Assembly: GCA_905147135.1 (NCBI GenBank)
Contig: LR990057.1
Coordinates: forward strand, 2,666,001-2,730,000
From: Blastobasis lacticolella
Lineage: Eukaryota; Arthropoda; Insecta; Lepidoptera; Blastobasidae
Direction of reading: 5' to 3'
DNA length: 64,000 bases
In this document: piece after piece, positions 31,422-41,516 of the stretch
How positions within the stretch are numbered: the first letter of the stretch is position 1
Layout: the number at the start of each line of letters is the position of its first letter
The notes under the pieces: model-generated
Told to the model about the DNA's origin: nothing
Databases searched by the model: none
The model's input: only the letters and a program-made list of their open reading frames with translations
Made by a program: the position numbers and the translations under genes

Positions 31422-32422
31422 TTTCGAGTGGAGCTTAGTTCTAGTTTGAGTAAGGCCGTCCTATTAGCAAACAATCAGGTAGTATGTAGCTGAGGTGATG
31501 AGGATGGAGATTTTTTGAGATAAATACATGGCCTTAATAACAACTAGAACAAAAACTAAAAACCCTCGACTGCCTTTATAAAAACGGAAAGCAAAAAATG
31601 TGGGTACTTCTATATTTTTCAAATCGCCTTTAAAGACATTTATTTTGATACTCCACTCGATTGATTTGAGAAAAAACATTTTAAACAATATGGCACCTAC
31701 AATCCGCCATTTTGAATTTTCAATATTTTTAAGTACCCATTGTCATCATCATCATCGCGGGACTAAGAGCACCAACACCTCAAAACGTAAAAACCCATCG
31801 AGCCGTTAGGGCTGTAGCCCGTGCCAAAGAAATAGACACAACACAAACCTACGCTCGAAAAACATAACCCTCCTGACACTCTCGGGTAAAAAAGAGACAT
31901 AATTTTACCCTAAGAGACATAATGTTACTACGCTTCAAGCGGTTTCATTAACCCGATTCATCGATCGGTGCTATAAAAGTACAACGTGTTATTTTCTCAT
32001 TTCTGTGGAGTGCCGACGAGGTGAGCCAAACAAAACTTGTATGACCCTGTGTTACAGACAAGTTGACTGTTGACAATACAACATTAAGTATTCTAAATGT
32101 ATTCAAGTAACGTCTATTTTTATGTCAATCGTATATGCCGCCGGCCACCTGATGGAAAGTGGTCATCACTTCATCGCATTTGGAAATGGCAACACCAAAT
32201 GTATTACTGATTTACTAATCCTCCTTAACTAAGTAATTTTTTTTAGGAGCCATCGGTGTCCCACTGAATGGTAAAGGCCTCTTTCCCATTTTTCCACGTG
32301 TACCTATTTGTTGCCAGCTAAGTAATTAGCTTATTAAAAATGTACGTAATTCCAATGAGGAATGGAGTTATCTTTTGAACCGTTGGGAAACCGTTGGGAA
32401 AATGGGAAAATATAGCTTAGAA
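31422..32422. other. Interval without firm features
   Basis: A scrap of the LINE family H tail (GGCCACCTGATGGAAAGTGG) lies at about 32143-32165. No exon or other repeat was recognised. Confidence 0.35.
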
Positions 32423-32665
32423 TCATCTTGGCGTTAATGTCCCGGTTGTGCTTTCGCGCACAAGGGCCCGGGGTTCACCTTGACCATGATCCAGGATTTG
32501 GCAGGTCAGGTAATTACAATAGAGCGAGTGCTATCTGACCTCCGTGACCCTGCTATCAGGGGAACCTGACAAGATTTCCATCCCATCCCCATTGGATCAT
32601 GGTTACACATTCCGTCGCCGGAATGTGCAGGTTTCATAACAATGTTTTTCCTCACCATAAGAAAA
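32423..32665 (-). mobile_element. SINE family 1, 5'-truncated copy
   Basis: On the minus strand, body and tail without a head. A short insertion (TTTCCATCCCATCCCCATT) interrupts the body near 32575. Confidence 0.8.
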
Positions 32666-33127
32666 AATATAGCTTAAGTATAACCTGATGGAAAGTAGTA
32701 ACCTAACCCTTATTCCTACATTTAGGTGCAGCAGAGTGCAAGAATCCCCAGAAGCTGCATCAGTCATTCCCTACGGATGAAGTCACATGGATGAATAAAA
32801 ACGAGTTATCTTAATACTGAAGTACTAGGTCGATCGACCTCGTAACGGTTCGAACATTAAAACAAAAATCACCAACAAAATGAGACTAAGATGAACAGGT
32901 CTGGCCAAAAATGTTGCGGCAGCTTGACTATAAAGAGGAGAAAGGGCCACATTACTCGCACTCGGCAAACAAACAAACAATGAATTAAAAGAAGTTTCTA
33001 CAGTTATTTACTGAACTGCCATCTCCCTACTACTATCAGACATCCAGAAGAACTGCAGAGCGTCAACCTTATTACTTAATCTGTATTCCAGATATTCGAT
33101 AAAAGCGTTTTCCGTCAACGTTTATCT

Positions 33128-33332
33128 TACGGTGGAGACATCGTGATTAAACCTGCACATTCCGGCGACTGAACGTGTAACCATAATCCAATCTGGCCTG
33201 GTTACCCTGTTAACAGGGTTATGGCAGTCGCTCCACTGTAATTACCTGATATGCCTAATCCTGGATCATGGTAAAAGCGGAGCAAAGGCCCTCGCGCGCG
33301 AGAGCGCTTCCGGGACGCCAACGATGACTCAC
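33128..33332 (+). mobile_element. SINE family 1, 5'-truncated, diverged copy
   Basis: The body (CATTCCGGCGACTGAACGTG; GCAGTCGCTCCACTGTAATT) and a damaged tail (CTTCCGGGACGCCAACGATG) are recognisable. Confidence 0.75.
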
Positions 33333-33585
33333 TGCTAAAGAGTGGAATTCCCTGACTCCGTCTGTTTGCCCGAGTGAATATGTATAACCCGGAAGTACCT
33401 ACTATACATAGAATAGATATGAGTGAATAGGTATTTAATGAGTAGGGTTGCCAACCCTACTACATAATATAGTATCCTACTAGCGTCCTGAATTTAAATG
33501 TTATGAATTCTGAAATAACTCAATTAAACACTAATCCTGGACCAGGTAACTACTTACTGAAGTACATATTAAACTAAATCATTAC

Positions 33586-33830
33586 AGCCCGTAACAGTCC
33601 ACTGCAGGACTTAGGGCCTCTCCCACGAAGGGGGAGGTTATTGCCATAATCTCCACGCTTGGCAGGCGGGTTGGAGATCGCAGTGTTTAAATATAACAAT
33701 GGAAAATGCTGCTGCCTATTTTCCAGCCTACGGAGACTCTTGATCTTTTGCCTCGAAAACATTAGTCGCCTTGTACGACACCCATGAGCGTAAGGGGTTG
33801 GTGCTATTCTACTCTGCCGGTCACCACACG
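33586..33830 (-). mobile_element. Interspersed repeat F, copy 3
   Basis: The reverse complement of the 9706-9935 copy, from CCCGTAACAGTCCACTGCAG to GTAAGGGGTTGGTGCTATTC. The best-kept copy of the three. Confidence 0.78.
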
Positions 33831-34109
33831 GCCATTCCCTATCTACTCTATCTTTAATGGCTACTGAATCCGAAAATATCTACTATATTTGGTCTTTACA
33901 AAGTTAGCAACCCTGCTTATGAGTAAGCTCGCTCCTACGTCGTACATTTCACCATACTTAGGTCAAGAGTAAACTCAATAATCTATCTAATTATACAAAA
34001 ATGAATTGTGGTGCCTTAGTCTCGCTCTCGATAACGACTGAACCGATTTGAATAATTGTCTTTTTTTTTATTCTGTTGTTTGTAATACAGGGGTGGTTTA
34101 AATGGAAAG

Positions 34110-34290
34110 AAAAACATGGTAGGTGTAGGTAGCTGTAGGGTAGGTGTAGGTTAGGGTAGGACAGCACACGAACGCGCCGGGCTAACTAGTAAATAATAAT
34201 AAAAAAAGGAATGCAAAAGGGTAGGTAGGGGTAAAGTAGGTGTAGGGTAAGTGTAGGGCATCTGTAGGGTAGGGTAAGATAAAAGGTAAA
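34110..34290 (+). repeat. TAGGG-rich repeat tail, copy 2
   Basis: Irregular GTAGGTGTAGGGTAGG runs surround a GGGCTAACTAGTAAATAATA block. The counterpart is at 11131-11265. Not a regular telomeric array. Confidence 0.6.
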
Positions 34291-34534
34291 ATCTGTGTAC
34301 TTCTAAAATTAAACAAATGTTTCATTTGATTATAGGTATGTGGCAGCGGGACGAGTTTGCCCCTTAAAAACTTGAGCGGGACGAGTCTCAACTCTCACCT
34401 TGTACCACTTTACTCGTGCCACGACACTGACGCTAATACGGGTTGGCGGATTTCACGCACACCCACCTCGTAAGTAAGGTTTCCGCGTGACGTCACGACT
34501 TTTGATGTGTTTCGACTATTCAATTCAATTAATT

Positions 34535-34772
34535 TGACGACCTGAGTGGTTCAGTGGTCAACATGCCAGGCAGCCACGCAATAGGTCCCGGGTTCGATTC
34601 CAGCTGGGCAGACATTTAAATGATGAATTTTAATGTCTGTTACGGGTCTGGGTGTTCTATGTATAATAAGTATGTATTTAAAAATATATATAAGTAGTAT
34701 ATCAGTTAGCTAGCACCCATAGTACAAGCTTTGCTTAGTTTGGGGCTAGATGGCACTGTGTGAGTTTTCCAA
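34535..34772 (+). mobile_element. SINE family 2, copy 2
   Basis: The head GAGTGGTTCAGTGGTCAACA and body with AATTTTAATGTCTGTTACGG match copy 1. The 3' end reads GGGGCTAGATGGCACTGTGT. Confidence 0.85.
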
Positions 34773-34996
34773 CCATAAAAAAAAAACTATACAGGCCACG
34801 CTCAATGCGGTTGTAACCATAAAACACATTTTGGCTTTCCGGTAGAACACTGATCTCCAAGATACAGGCTTTTGCCTAGTTTGAACAAATGTTATTTCTA
34901 TATACTACAAGTGGCGGTCCATAGTCTCTGCCTACACCACCTATGGGACACAGGCGTGAACCTAACTAAGTAATGTACAAATTATGGGTGAATGAA

Positions 34997-35195
34997 TAGC
35001 GCACCCCGTCCCTACGGGGTGTCGCATCCGATGAACCTGAAAAGCCCTTCCCTACAGGTGCTCCCAGGGGGTGTTTAGCACGTATGCGCCTAGGTTCCTT
35101 TTTGGCGAGTCGTGCATAACCAGTCCGGCCGGCCGGCTGGTACTCATGAGAGTTCACCTCCTCCCTCCCAACCGCTATACCGGAGGGTGCCTTAG
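34997..35195. repeat. Interspersed repeat I, copy 2
   Basis: Matches 12474-12670 in the same orientation, with small duplications of GGCCG and CTCC units. Confidence 0.8.
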
Positions 35196-35469
35196 AAGCC
35201 TTTGTTTATTTATTGTAATTTATTTCAAATGTATATTATCTTATTGACTTCTGGATACCTATGTATTGAAATTTTCCTTGGATGTAATGAATAAAAACTT
35301 TGAAATCTTTGAAAACTTTGAATTCGTGAGTGATTGAAGTAAATATGTACCATCGTCATCGTCGGCTTATGCCAGAGTCGGCTTTTCTGTTTCCCTTCCT
35401 CCACTCCGCATTTCTGATACCAGCAGGTTTAGACACCTGTTTGCAGCGTATGATTAAAGTAAGTATTTT

Positions 35470-35735
35470 TTATACCACTAAGGTGGCAAACAAGCTTGCG
35501 GTAAGCAGGCCTGATGGTAAGCAGTCACCGCAGCCTATGGACGTTTGTAATACCAGGGGCATCACCCACGCGTAGCCGACCCCGTAAAAACCTTTTAACC
35601 CCTTTCTTGAAGAACTCCATGTTGTACTCTCCAGGGAAAACCTCTCCAGGTAGTTTATTCCACAACCTTAGTGTGCGTGGGAGAAAGTTCCTTTGAATCC
35701 GCACAGTTCGCGACCAATTTGGCTCCAAGGTATGA
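35470..35735 (-). pseudogene. Jockey/CR1-like LINE C-terminal remnant, family G, copy 2
   Basis: The minus strand has an open stretch reading FLPRTLRLWNKLPGEVFPGE, YNMEFFKKGVKRFLRGR and DAPGITNVHRLR before stop. It is the C-terminal end of a LINE polyprotein and better preserved than the copy at 7366-7625. Confidence 0.75.
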
Positions 35736-36189
35736 GGATGAACTCCCTGTCGATGGCGAGCGGTGCGATGATAGAATGAATAGATTGAAGGTATTTACAC
35801 ATGTCTGTGATGTAGACGGCTATGACTCACGTACGTGAATGTGGCAATTAGCTCTAGCTCTAACAATGTGACGTAGTACGTCGTGTAGTTTCAGGCAGTA
35901 ACTAAACAAAAACCTCGATTTAACTGTTTATAAAAGGGTTTGTTATACCAGGGCGGTGGTTCTTTCACACACTCGATACCAGTACACTCGACTTGTTCTA
36001 ATTTTAAACTTCTTCAATAATTTATAAACTATTCATTAAGTAGAGTAACCAGAATGGAAAAGTTTGTTCATAAATGGTAATAGTAGCTCTATTTCTAACA
36101 CAAGTTAATTTTATAATAATCGAAGATACAGAATCGGAAAATATATTCGCATTGTAGTATTTGAGTAATAAAGTTGATTAAGAGCTTAA

Positions 36190-36383
36190 ATCCCTGTCAA
36201 CCTCAAGGGGCTTACATACAAGAGTATAATTAGACCTGTGATGCTCTATGACTGCGTGACATGCCCAGAGTTGACGAAACACGTCCGCGGACTCCAAGCC
36301 AACGAAATTAAAATGCTGCGGTGTATGTGCGGAGATACGCGACAAGACCAGGTACGTAATGAGTACATCCGCCGTGGGCTGGG
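36190..36383 (+). pseudogene. RTE-like LINE fragment, 5' of nested insertion
   Basis: The plus strand reads YDCVTCPELTKHVRGLQANE and IKMLRCMCGDTRQDQVRNEY, the same thumb region as the copy at 27795-28290. It is broken near 36383 by LINE family H. Confidence 0.75.
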
Positions 36384-36656
36384 TACTCATCCCCACTACG
36401 TAGACCCTCTGTTGGTCACCACGCGAAGGTTCGAAAGAACGTTTCTCGCTCGTACGATTCGGATGTGGAATGAGCTCCCAGCCACAGTGTTTCCTTTGGA
36501 CTATGACATGGGATCGTTCAAGAGGTATATTAGAGGTCTCTTTAGAGGCGGGCAACGCATTGGTGACTCCCCTGGTGTTGCTGATGTCCATAGGCGGCGG
36601 TGACCACTTTCCATCAGGTGGCCCGCTTGCCTGTTTGTCTGCTGAGTAACATTAAA
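36384..36656 (+). pseudogene. LINE family H 3' end, copy 3, nested in RTE remnant
   Basis: Open to the stop at 36601-36603: RFERTFLARTIRMWNELPAT, VFPLDYDMGSFKRYIRGLFR, then DSPGVADVHRRR. It is followed by the CCACTTTCCATCAGGTGGCC tail and an A-run at 36653-36661. Both sides are RTE sequence, so this is an insertion. Confidence 0.8.
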
Positions 36657-36985
36657 AAAAAAATCCGTGGCAGCCTTGGCGTGTGTATCGTGTGTAGTGA
36701 CTTTGCAGATAAGACCGAAGAGGCTCACCTGTGCTGGTTTGGTCACATGTCGCGTAAGCCTCAGAGATATGTGGAACTAGGTGCCTGAACCTGCCGGTAT
36801 CAAGAATGAGGTCCCGTGGGCGACCCAAAAAGCGATGGATTGACATTGCCGAGTCAGATGCGAGAGCCAACGGTTTACGACGCGACGCTGCCGACGATCG
36901 GGCAAGGTGGAGAAGAATGAATAGGAAAGCGGACCCTGGCAATGAGCAGGGGATATGCGTTAGGAATATGATGATGATGAAAGTT
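36657..36985 (+). pseudogene. RTE-like LINE fragment and 3' tail after nested insertion
   Basis: Resumes with SLGVCIV, AHLCWFGHMSRKP and RSRGRPKKRWIDIAESDARA, the end of the RTE polyprotein, and closes with a GATGATGATGA tail. Confidence 0.78.
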
Positions 36986-38235
36986 GAGAGCATCCCCTTC
37001 CACCTGCACCCCCTTAGGGTTAATATTTCATATCAAACCATGGTTGGTGCTAGGATTTCTACTAGTTAATGTTCCAAAAACGTTATTGTTTTAAGTGGAT
37101 AGGAAATGAGTGAGCATGCCATTTAATGGTAAAAAGAACTCAAATAATGAATTAATATTATAGGAATCATAACAGATATTCAATAAGACATTAAAATTCA
37201 TTATGTATCAGTGTATCTTAATTACTTTGACGCAAACCCATTAAATTGTTTCTAGATTAGTCTGTACTTGAGGTAAAAATGAGAAACGGGGCATGTTTAC
37301 GCTGCCTCTTACATCAAATTAAAGGACATAAAGATAAGATCATAATGAATATTGTGATACTTTGATACAATGTGAGTGGTCTACTAAGTAACAGAGTAGT
37401 TACATGTTTTATTTTATCATTTATGAGGTTGTTGATTATATAAGGGTGCCCATTTTATATTAAGATAGATTGCTAGACCAAAATTAAGGTCATGTGGCAT
37501 AAACATAACTGTTTAGTTAGATATTACAATAGTTATATAGTATATAGTTTAAATATTTATGTATTAAAAGCCTACTCATTATTTATTTTACAGTAATTGT
37601 ATGACTCATAAAACCAAATGAAGTTAAGCTGTTTGTGTAATATGCACCTAATGAAGACACATAAAAAGTGAAAGTAGTGCCCACTGTGTGCATTCCTCGC
37701 ATTTTTTCTATTTTTTTGTGTAAGACTAGCAGTGAATGTATTTTTGTGATTATATAAAAGTATATTAAATTTTGATGTTCATATACAAGAAGTAATAAAT
37801 ACAATTATATGTGTATGATGTTATTTTTAAGTGTCAGTGTTAATAGTGCTGAATGTGGTGCAATGGCTATTAGAATAAACAAAAGACAAATTCACAATTT
37901 TAGATACAGTGAGAGTTAATTTTATTAGTGACATGCTATTGCAATTGCAAATCAATTGCAAATGCAATTGGGAATATTTGAGGACTAGGCAACAGAAAAT
38001 TGGTCTTTTGCTTTAGTATTAAGTTTGATAACATGTATTATAAAATGTATTGTATAGACCTCCCGGATACACGCCTGGATTCTGCCACATCGTCCCAATG
38101 TTATTTAGTCTGTTGAAATAAAACCATTGCTTAAAAAAGTAAAATATTAAAACTAATACATACACATCGTTTGGTAATTTGGCTGGTCTTTGGTGTTTAT
38201 TTTTTCCGAAGCCGTTTTTAAAGGCTAACTGCACT
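36986..38235. other. AT-rich interval, probable first Nmda1 intron
   Basis: No exon, RNA gene or repeat end is recognised. Short frames are random in AT-rich DNA. Confidence 0.35.
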
Positions 38236-38655
38236 TACTAGGAGAACACGAAATTGCTGCAAAAGAAAAATGGTAATGAGCTACAGTTAAGGGGTGGTAG
38301 GTCTTAGTATAATAATATTAGTATTAGTAAACTGAATATTTGTTGGTATTTGCATAAGTTGCAAATGGAGTAGTAGTCCAACTATATCAATTTCATTAAA
38401 GAATATCTGGTAAATCTACAATTAATGATGAGTAATAGTGATGAAATGCAATGGAAAAATATCCCCGAGGAAAAGAAATCGTAAGTATGCAGTGAATATC
38501 AAGAAAATTGGGTTCAATAACGTCTAAATGTTTCAGTATTTAATTAAATCTAGAATGTTATGATGGGAAAAGTGAGATGGTGGTTCACGTCGTGAATGGC
38601 GCACCACAAAATCGATCAGTGCAGAAAGCAATGGGAAAATTTATGGAAGGCATAC

Positions 38656-39199
38656 CTGATTTGCTTTTATAGATAATAACGGAATAGTTTCCACAACAAA
38701 CAAACACAGCTAAAAATAGCACGGAATTTATCTACACAAGCTGAAGAACACTTTCCACAACACTTCGATTATTATTTTTCACTTGATCACTTCACTTCAC
38801 AAATATTTCGTTTTCTTTGCCCAATTTGTACGATAATTACGAAACTGTCACTATGTAGTGCTTTTGATTGGATGAAAATATTAAAAGACGTTGACAACTA
38901 AATGCAACCACTCAAGGCAGTCGTTAAGTTTGACATATAAGATACAAGCCTGTTCTCTTTTATAAATTGTCTTTTCTGGGTACGTTCCATTACGAGCAAA
39001 ATGTTTACTTCTTGTAATCCTATATTTCTTTTTGTAATATGGTAACAAAACTGTTGCCTATGATTTGCTTTCAATCAATCAGCGAAGTAAGTCTGCTGTC
39101 ACTGTCAGTCAACATAACATTTTCGTAAAACTAACCTTAAATATAAAACCGTGTATTGCTATAAAAATAAAAATAAGAGAGAAAGGATAACAATAAACA
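38656..39199. promoter_or_regulatory. Probable shared upstream region of Nmda1 and mRpL52
   Basis: mRpL52 starts at 39200 on the plus strand. On the minus strand, a strong donor (AAATCAG then GTATGC) ends at 38656 and could close a 5' untranslated Nmda1 exon. An 18-base micro-exon candidate with a good acceptor (TTTTCTTTTGCAG) and donor GTAAGT lies at about 38236-38253. The region between is free of repeats, unlike its surroundings, which suggests constraint. Transcription starts cannot be read from sequence alone. Confidence 0.45.
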
Positions 39200-40078
39200 A
39201 TGAGAATTATAATAAATGCTGCCACTTTATTGCACCAACAAAGAAGTATGCCCATCTTTCACATGTATTATGTTCACCCAGCGTGCAACCTTTATCCGTT
39301 TTGTTTATTTTTTGCAGCGGTTTCACGAGCATTTAGCTGTACTCCTGTAGTTTGTACGAAGAAATGGCGTGTAGAGCGGGGATTGCCAATAAACAGAAAT
39401 GCTGAAGGTGTTCTCACGGATGGACCAGACTACACATTCTTAGATGGGAGACCCACTCCATTACTGGTATACATAACGCTTTCTCATTGAATTCCATAAG
39501 AGATACATACTTACATCCCATTTCCATGAGCATTTTCCATGGTTGTCCATTGGTGACGATGATCACAATGAATGGTTTGCATTCATACTTTAAAAATAGC
39601 CAGTTGAAATGTTATCTTATATTTTACTAGTGGACACAGCGCGAATTTGTTCGCGTACACCTACTATACCGCTACCTACCTTTTTTACTTGCTTATGAAC
39701 CTTCCTCTTGAATCACTATATCTATTATATGTGCATAGGAAACAGCATTAAAATCGGTTGCGTAGTTTAAAAGCTCTACACATACAAATATACATACATA
39801 GGTACAGACGGCGGGAAACAACTTTGTTTTATTCTGTGTATAGATATAGCCCTGCATTTTTTATCGAAACTAATAAGCTTGTTTCTTTACAGCATAAACA
39901 GAAAGAAAGAATAATGAAGCAACGTGATTTTGCCTCTAAAATAGTCCAATATAGTTATGAATTAGAGTTTGCTAAACAGAGACACCAAAACTTGTTGAAA
40001 GAAAAAGAAGAAGTGAAGCAGAGAGTTATAGCAGATAAACTAAAGCCTAAAGGAAAGGCTTTGTTAATGAAAAAGTAG
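39200..40078 (+). CDS. mRpL52: Mitochondrial ribosomal protein L52 (mL52), three exons
   Basis: A subunit of the mitochondrial large ribosomal subunit, nuclear-encoded and imported. Exons 39200-39245, 39318-39466 and 39893-40078 give 126 residues, close to other insect mL52 proteins. The N-terminus is a basic, acid-free presequence with Arg, Ser and hydrophobic residues, fitting a matrix-targeting signal. The family core reads WRVERGLPINRNAEGVLTDG, then PDYTFLDGRPTP. Next comes a basic coiled-coil-like helix (about residues 75-115) ending KLKPKGKALLMKK, matching the conserved ADGRPAP and LKPKG motifs of MRPL52. Intron 1 is 72 bp and a multiple of three, so an unspliced transcript stays open and adds 24 hydrophobic residues. 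I prefer the spliced form because of a clear polypyrimidine-AG acceptor at 39317 and a better presequence. Confidence 0.93.
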
Positions 40079-40108
40079 ATTATTATAAATAGTGTAGAGT
40101 TAGTTGTA

Positions 40109-40114
40109 AATAAA
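40109..40114 (+). terminator. mRpL52 polyadenylation signal
   Basis: AATAAA occurs 31 bp after the stop codon in AT-rich sequence, the first canonical signal downstream. Confidence 0.6.
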
Positions 40115-40434
40115 TTCATTATGTATTAATAGTCTTGGTTTTTCTGTTCCAATAACTGAAATTGTTATTAGAAAAGTATTTCCTTTGCACTGAATGATTA
40201 GGCCATGTTTTGTATTTGATTTTAATGCTGAAAGTTAAGGTTGTAAATAAAAGGCAACAATTTAGGCATCAGTTTAATTTTTAGGCTTCAGTTGTCTTTT
40301 GTTCTTCTTTAAGACAGTCTTTGCGCTCAACTGTTTTGACTTTGTCTATTGATGTTGTAAAATAATACTTAATTAACAAGTACTCCTTAGTTCATATTAA
40401 TTTCAGACTAAGCTGTTTGAATGGATTTCATATT

Positions 40435-40545
40435 TAAATTTAGTATTAGTTGGCTGCATGACATCACTGCCACAATCATACAGATGTTAAAAAAAATTCC
40501 AAAATTGTATAACTGACAATACCTAATGAAAAACTGTTTATTGTA
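40435..40545. mobile_element. MITE family A, 3' fragment
   Basis: Related to the right part of the 5858-6275 copy (TTAGTTGGCTGCATGA, ATCACTGCCA, CCAAAATTGTA) but diverged, ending AAAAACTGTTTATT. Confidence 0.55.
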
Positions 40546-40795
40546 TGGTGAAAATGGCGGAAAATGTGATTTGCATACAAGTAAATTCTTAAATAACTTG
40601 GGAATTTTTTGTGTGAAGGATGACATACAGGATAGGAATATAGGATATTACAACAATCAGTTGATATCCTCCTGTAGTAGGACTGCATTGTTATGGCATT
40701 GTATAGTTTTATAACTTTGCGTGTCATCAGCAAATGATAGAAAAAGCACTTTTGAATGGAATAAGCACTTATCTATGTTAGTTACAAATATGATG

Positions 40796-40840
40796 AAGAG
40801 AAGCGGAACAAAACAGGTTCTGTTTTGTTCCGCTTCTCTT
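40796..40840. repeat. Perfect 21-bp hairpin at an inversion breakpoint
   Basis: AAGAGAAGCGGAACAAAACA plus G (40796-40816) is the exact complement of 40820-40840, with a 3-base loop. The right half is the start of a block (40820-41104) that reappears inverted at 43961-44272. The break between that block and the right arm (about 44270) falls in the same motif. Confidence 0.92.
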
Positions 40841-41104
40841 TCTGTGGCACTCCGGACGGTATTACTACAGATTTGGAGGTGTACCTATTTAGAATCACTG
40901 ACTGCGTTCTGCTTTCAAAGTATGATTTGATTCATGTATATTGATAACCTCGAATTGCAGAGACTAAGATTTTTTGTACCAATGTGGTGATCAATTTTTT
41001 TTTGTTTTTTTTTTTCTTTCTTTGTTACATGGCAATCTGTTGCATCAACAATAGGCCACTTCTCTGGTTATTAAATTGTATTCCTCTTATTTCAGTCAGA
41101 GAAT
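40820..41104. repeat. Flank block F, inverted copy of 43978-44272
   Basis: Reads as the reverse complement of the spacer between the two large arms: CTTCTCTTTCTGTGGCACTC, then ATTACTACAGATTTGGAGG, then the poly(T) and Jockey 3' end (40992-41104, minus orientation). A 2-base difference lies near 40985. Confidence 0.88.
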
Positions 41105-41105
41105 C

Positions 41106-41458
41106 CGTTGGTGGCCGAGCGGTTAGAGTATCTGACTCGTAAGCCAGAGGTCCCGGGTTCGAATCCCGCTCCGGCCATATACCAATGACTGTTTTCTGAG
41201 TTATGTACATTAGTTGAATACTAACCGATGCTCTTACGGTGAGGGAAAGCATCGTGATGAAACCTGCACATTCAGGCGACCGGATGTGTAACCATGATCT
41301 AATCTAGTCAGGTTCCCCTGGTAGCAGGGTCATGGAGGTCAAATGGCTTTCGCTCCACTGTAATTACCTGACCTACCAGATTCTGGATCATGGTCACGGC
41401 GGACCCCGGCCCTCGTGAGAGCACAGCCGGGACATCAACGCCAAGATGATTTTTTTTT
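41106..41458 (+). mobile_element. SINE family 1, full-length copy
   Basis: The best example of the family: head GGTGGCCGAGCGGTTAGAGT with B-box GGTTCGAATCCCGC, body, and tail GGGACATCAACGCCAAGATG plus a T-run. The 5' end coincides with the outer edge of the left arm. Confidence 0.9.
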
Positions 41459-41503
41459 GGTAAAGGGATAAGGCAGCCAGCAATCCTAACGCTTTTGATT
41501 GCA

Positions 41504-41514
41504 TTGATCACCAC
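41504..41514. repeat. Target-site duplication, left
   Basis: TTGATCACCAC immediately precedes the truncated Jockey start (41517) and recurs at 44091-44101 right after the poly(A) of the Jockey tail. Confidence 0.75.
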
Positions 41515-41516
41515 CA

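Noticed and set aside
33558..33568. First coding exon of Nmda1 (ATG with GTAAGT donor, minus strand)
   Set aside because: The phase fits, but the exon would be four codons long and another equally plausible match exists near 23188. Chance matches of this kind are expected.
34110..34290. Interstitial telomere repeat
   Set aside because: The TAGGG-like runs are irregular and belong to an element end shared with 11131-11265. No TTAGG array is present.
39200..39466. Single-exon reading of the mRpL52 5' part
   Set aside because: A strong acceptor at 39317 and a donor at 39246 give a much better matrix presequence. The unspliced reading inserts an unusual hydrophobic stretch.
41106..41180. tRNA gene candidate (A-box and B-box present)
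   Set aside because: It is the head of SINE family 1, followed by the family body, repeated many times in the window and not folding as a proper tRNA. The same applies to 8925, 19900-19983, 21830-21903 and 47055-47130.
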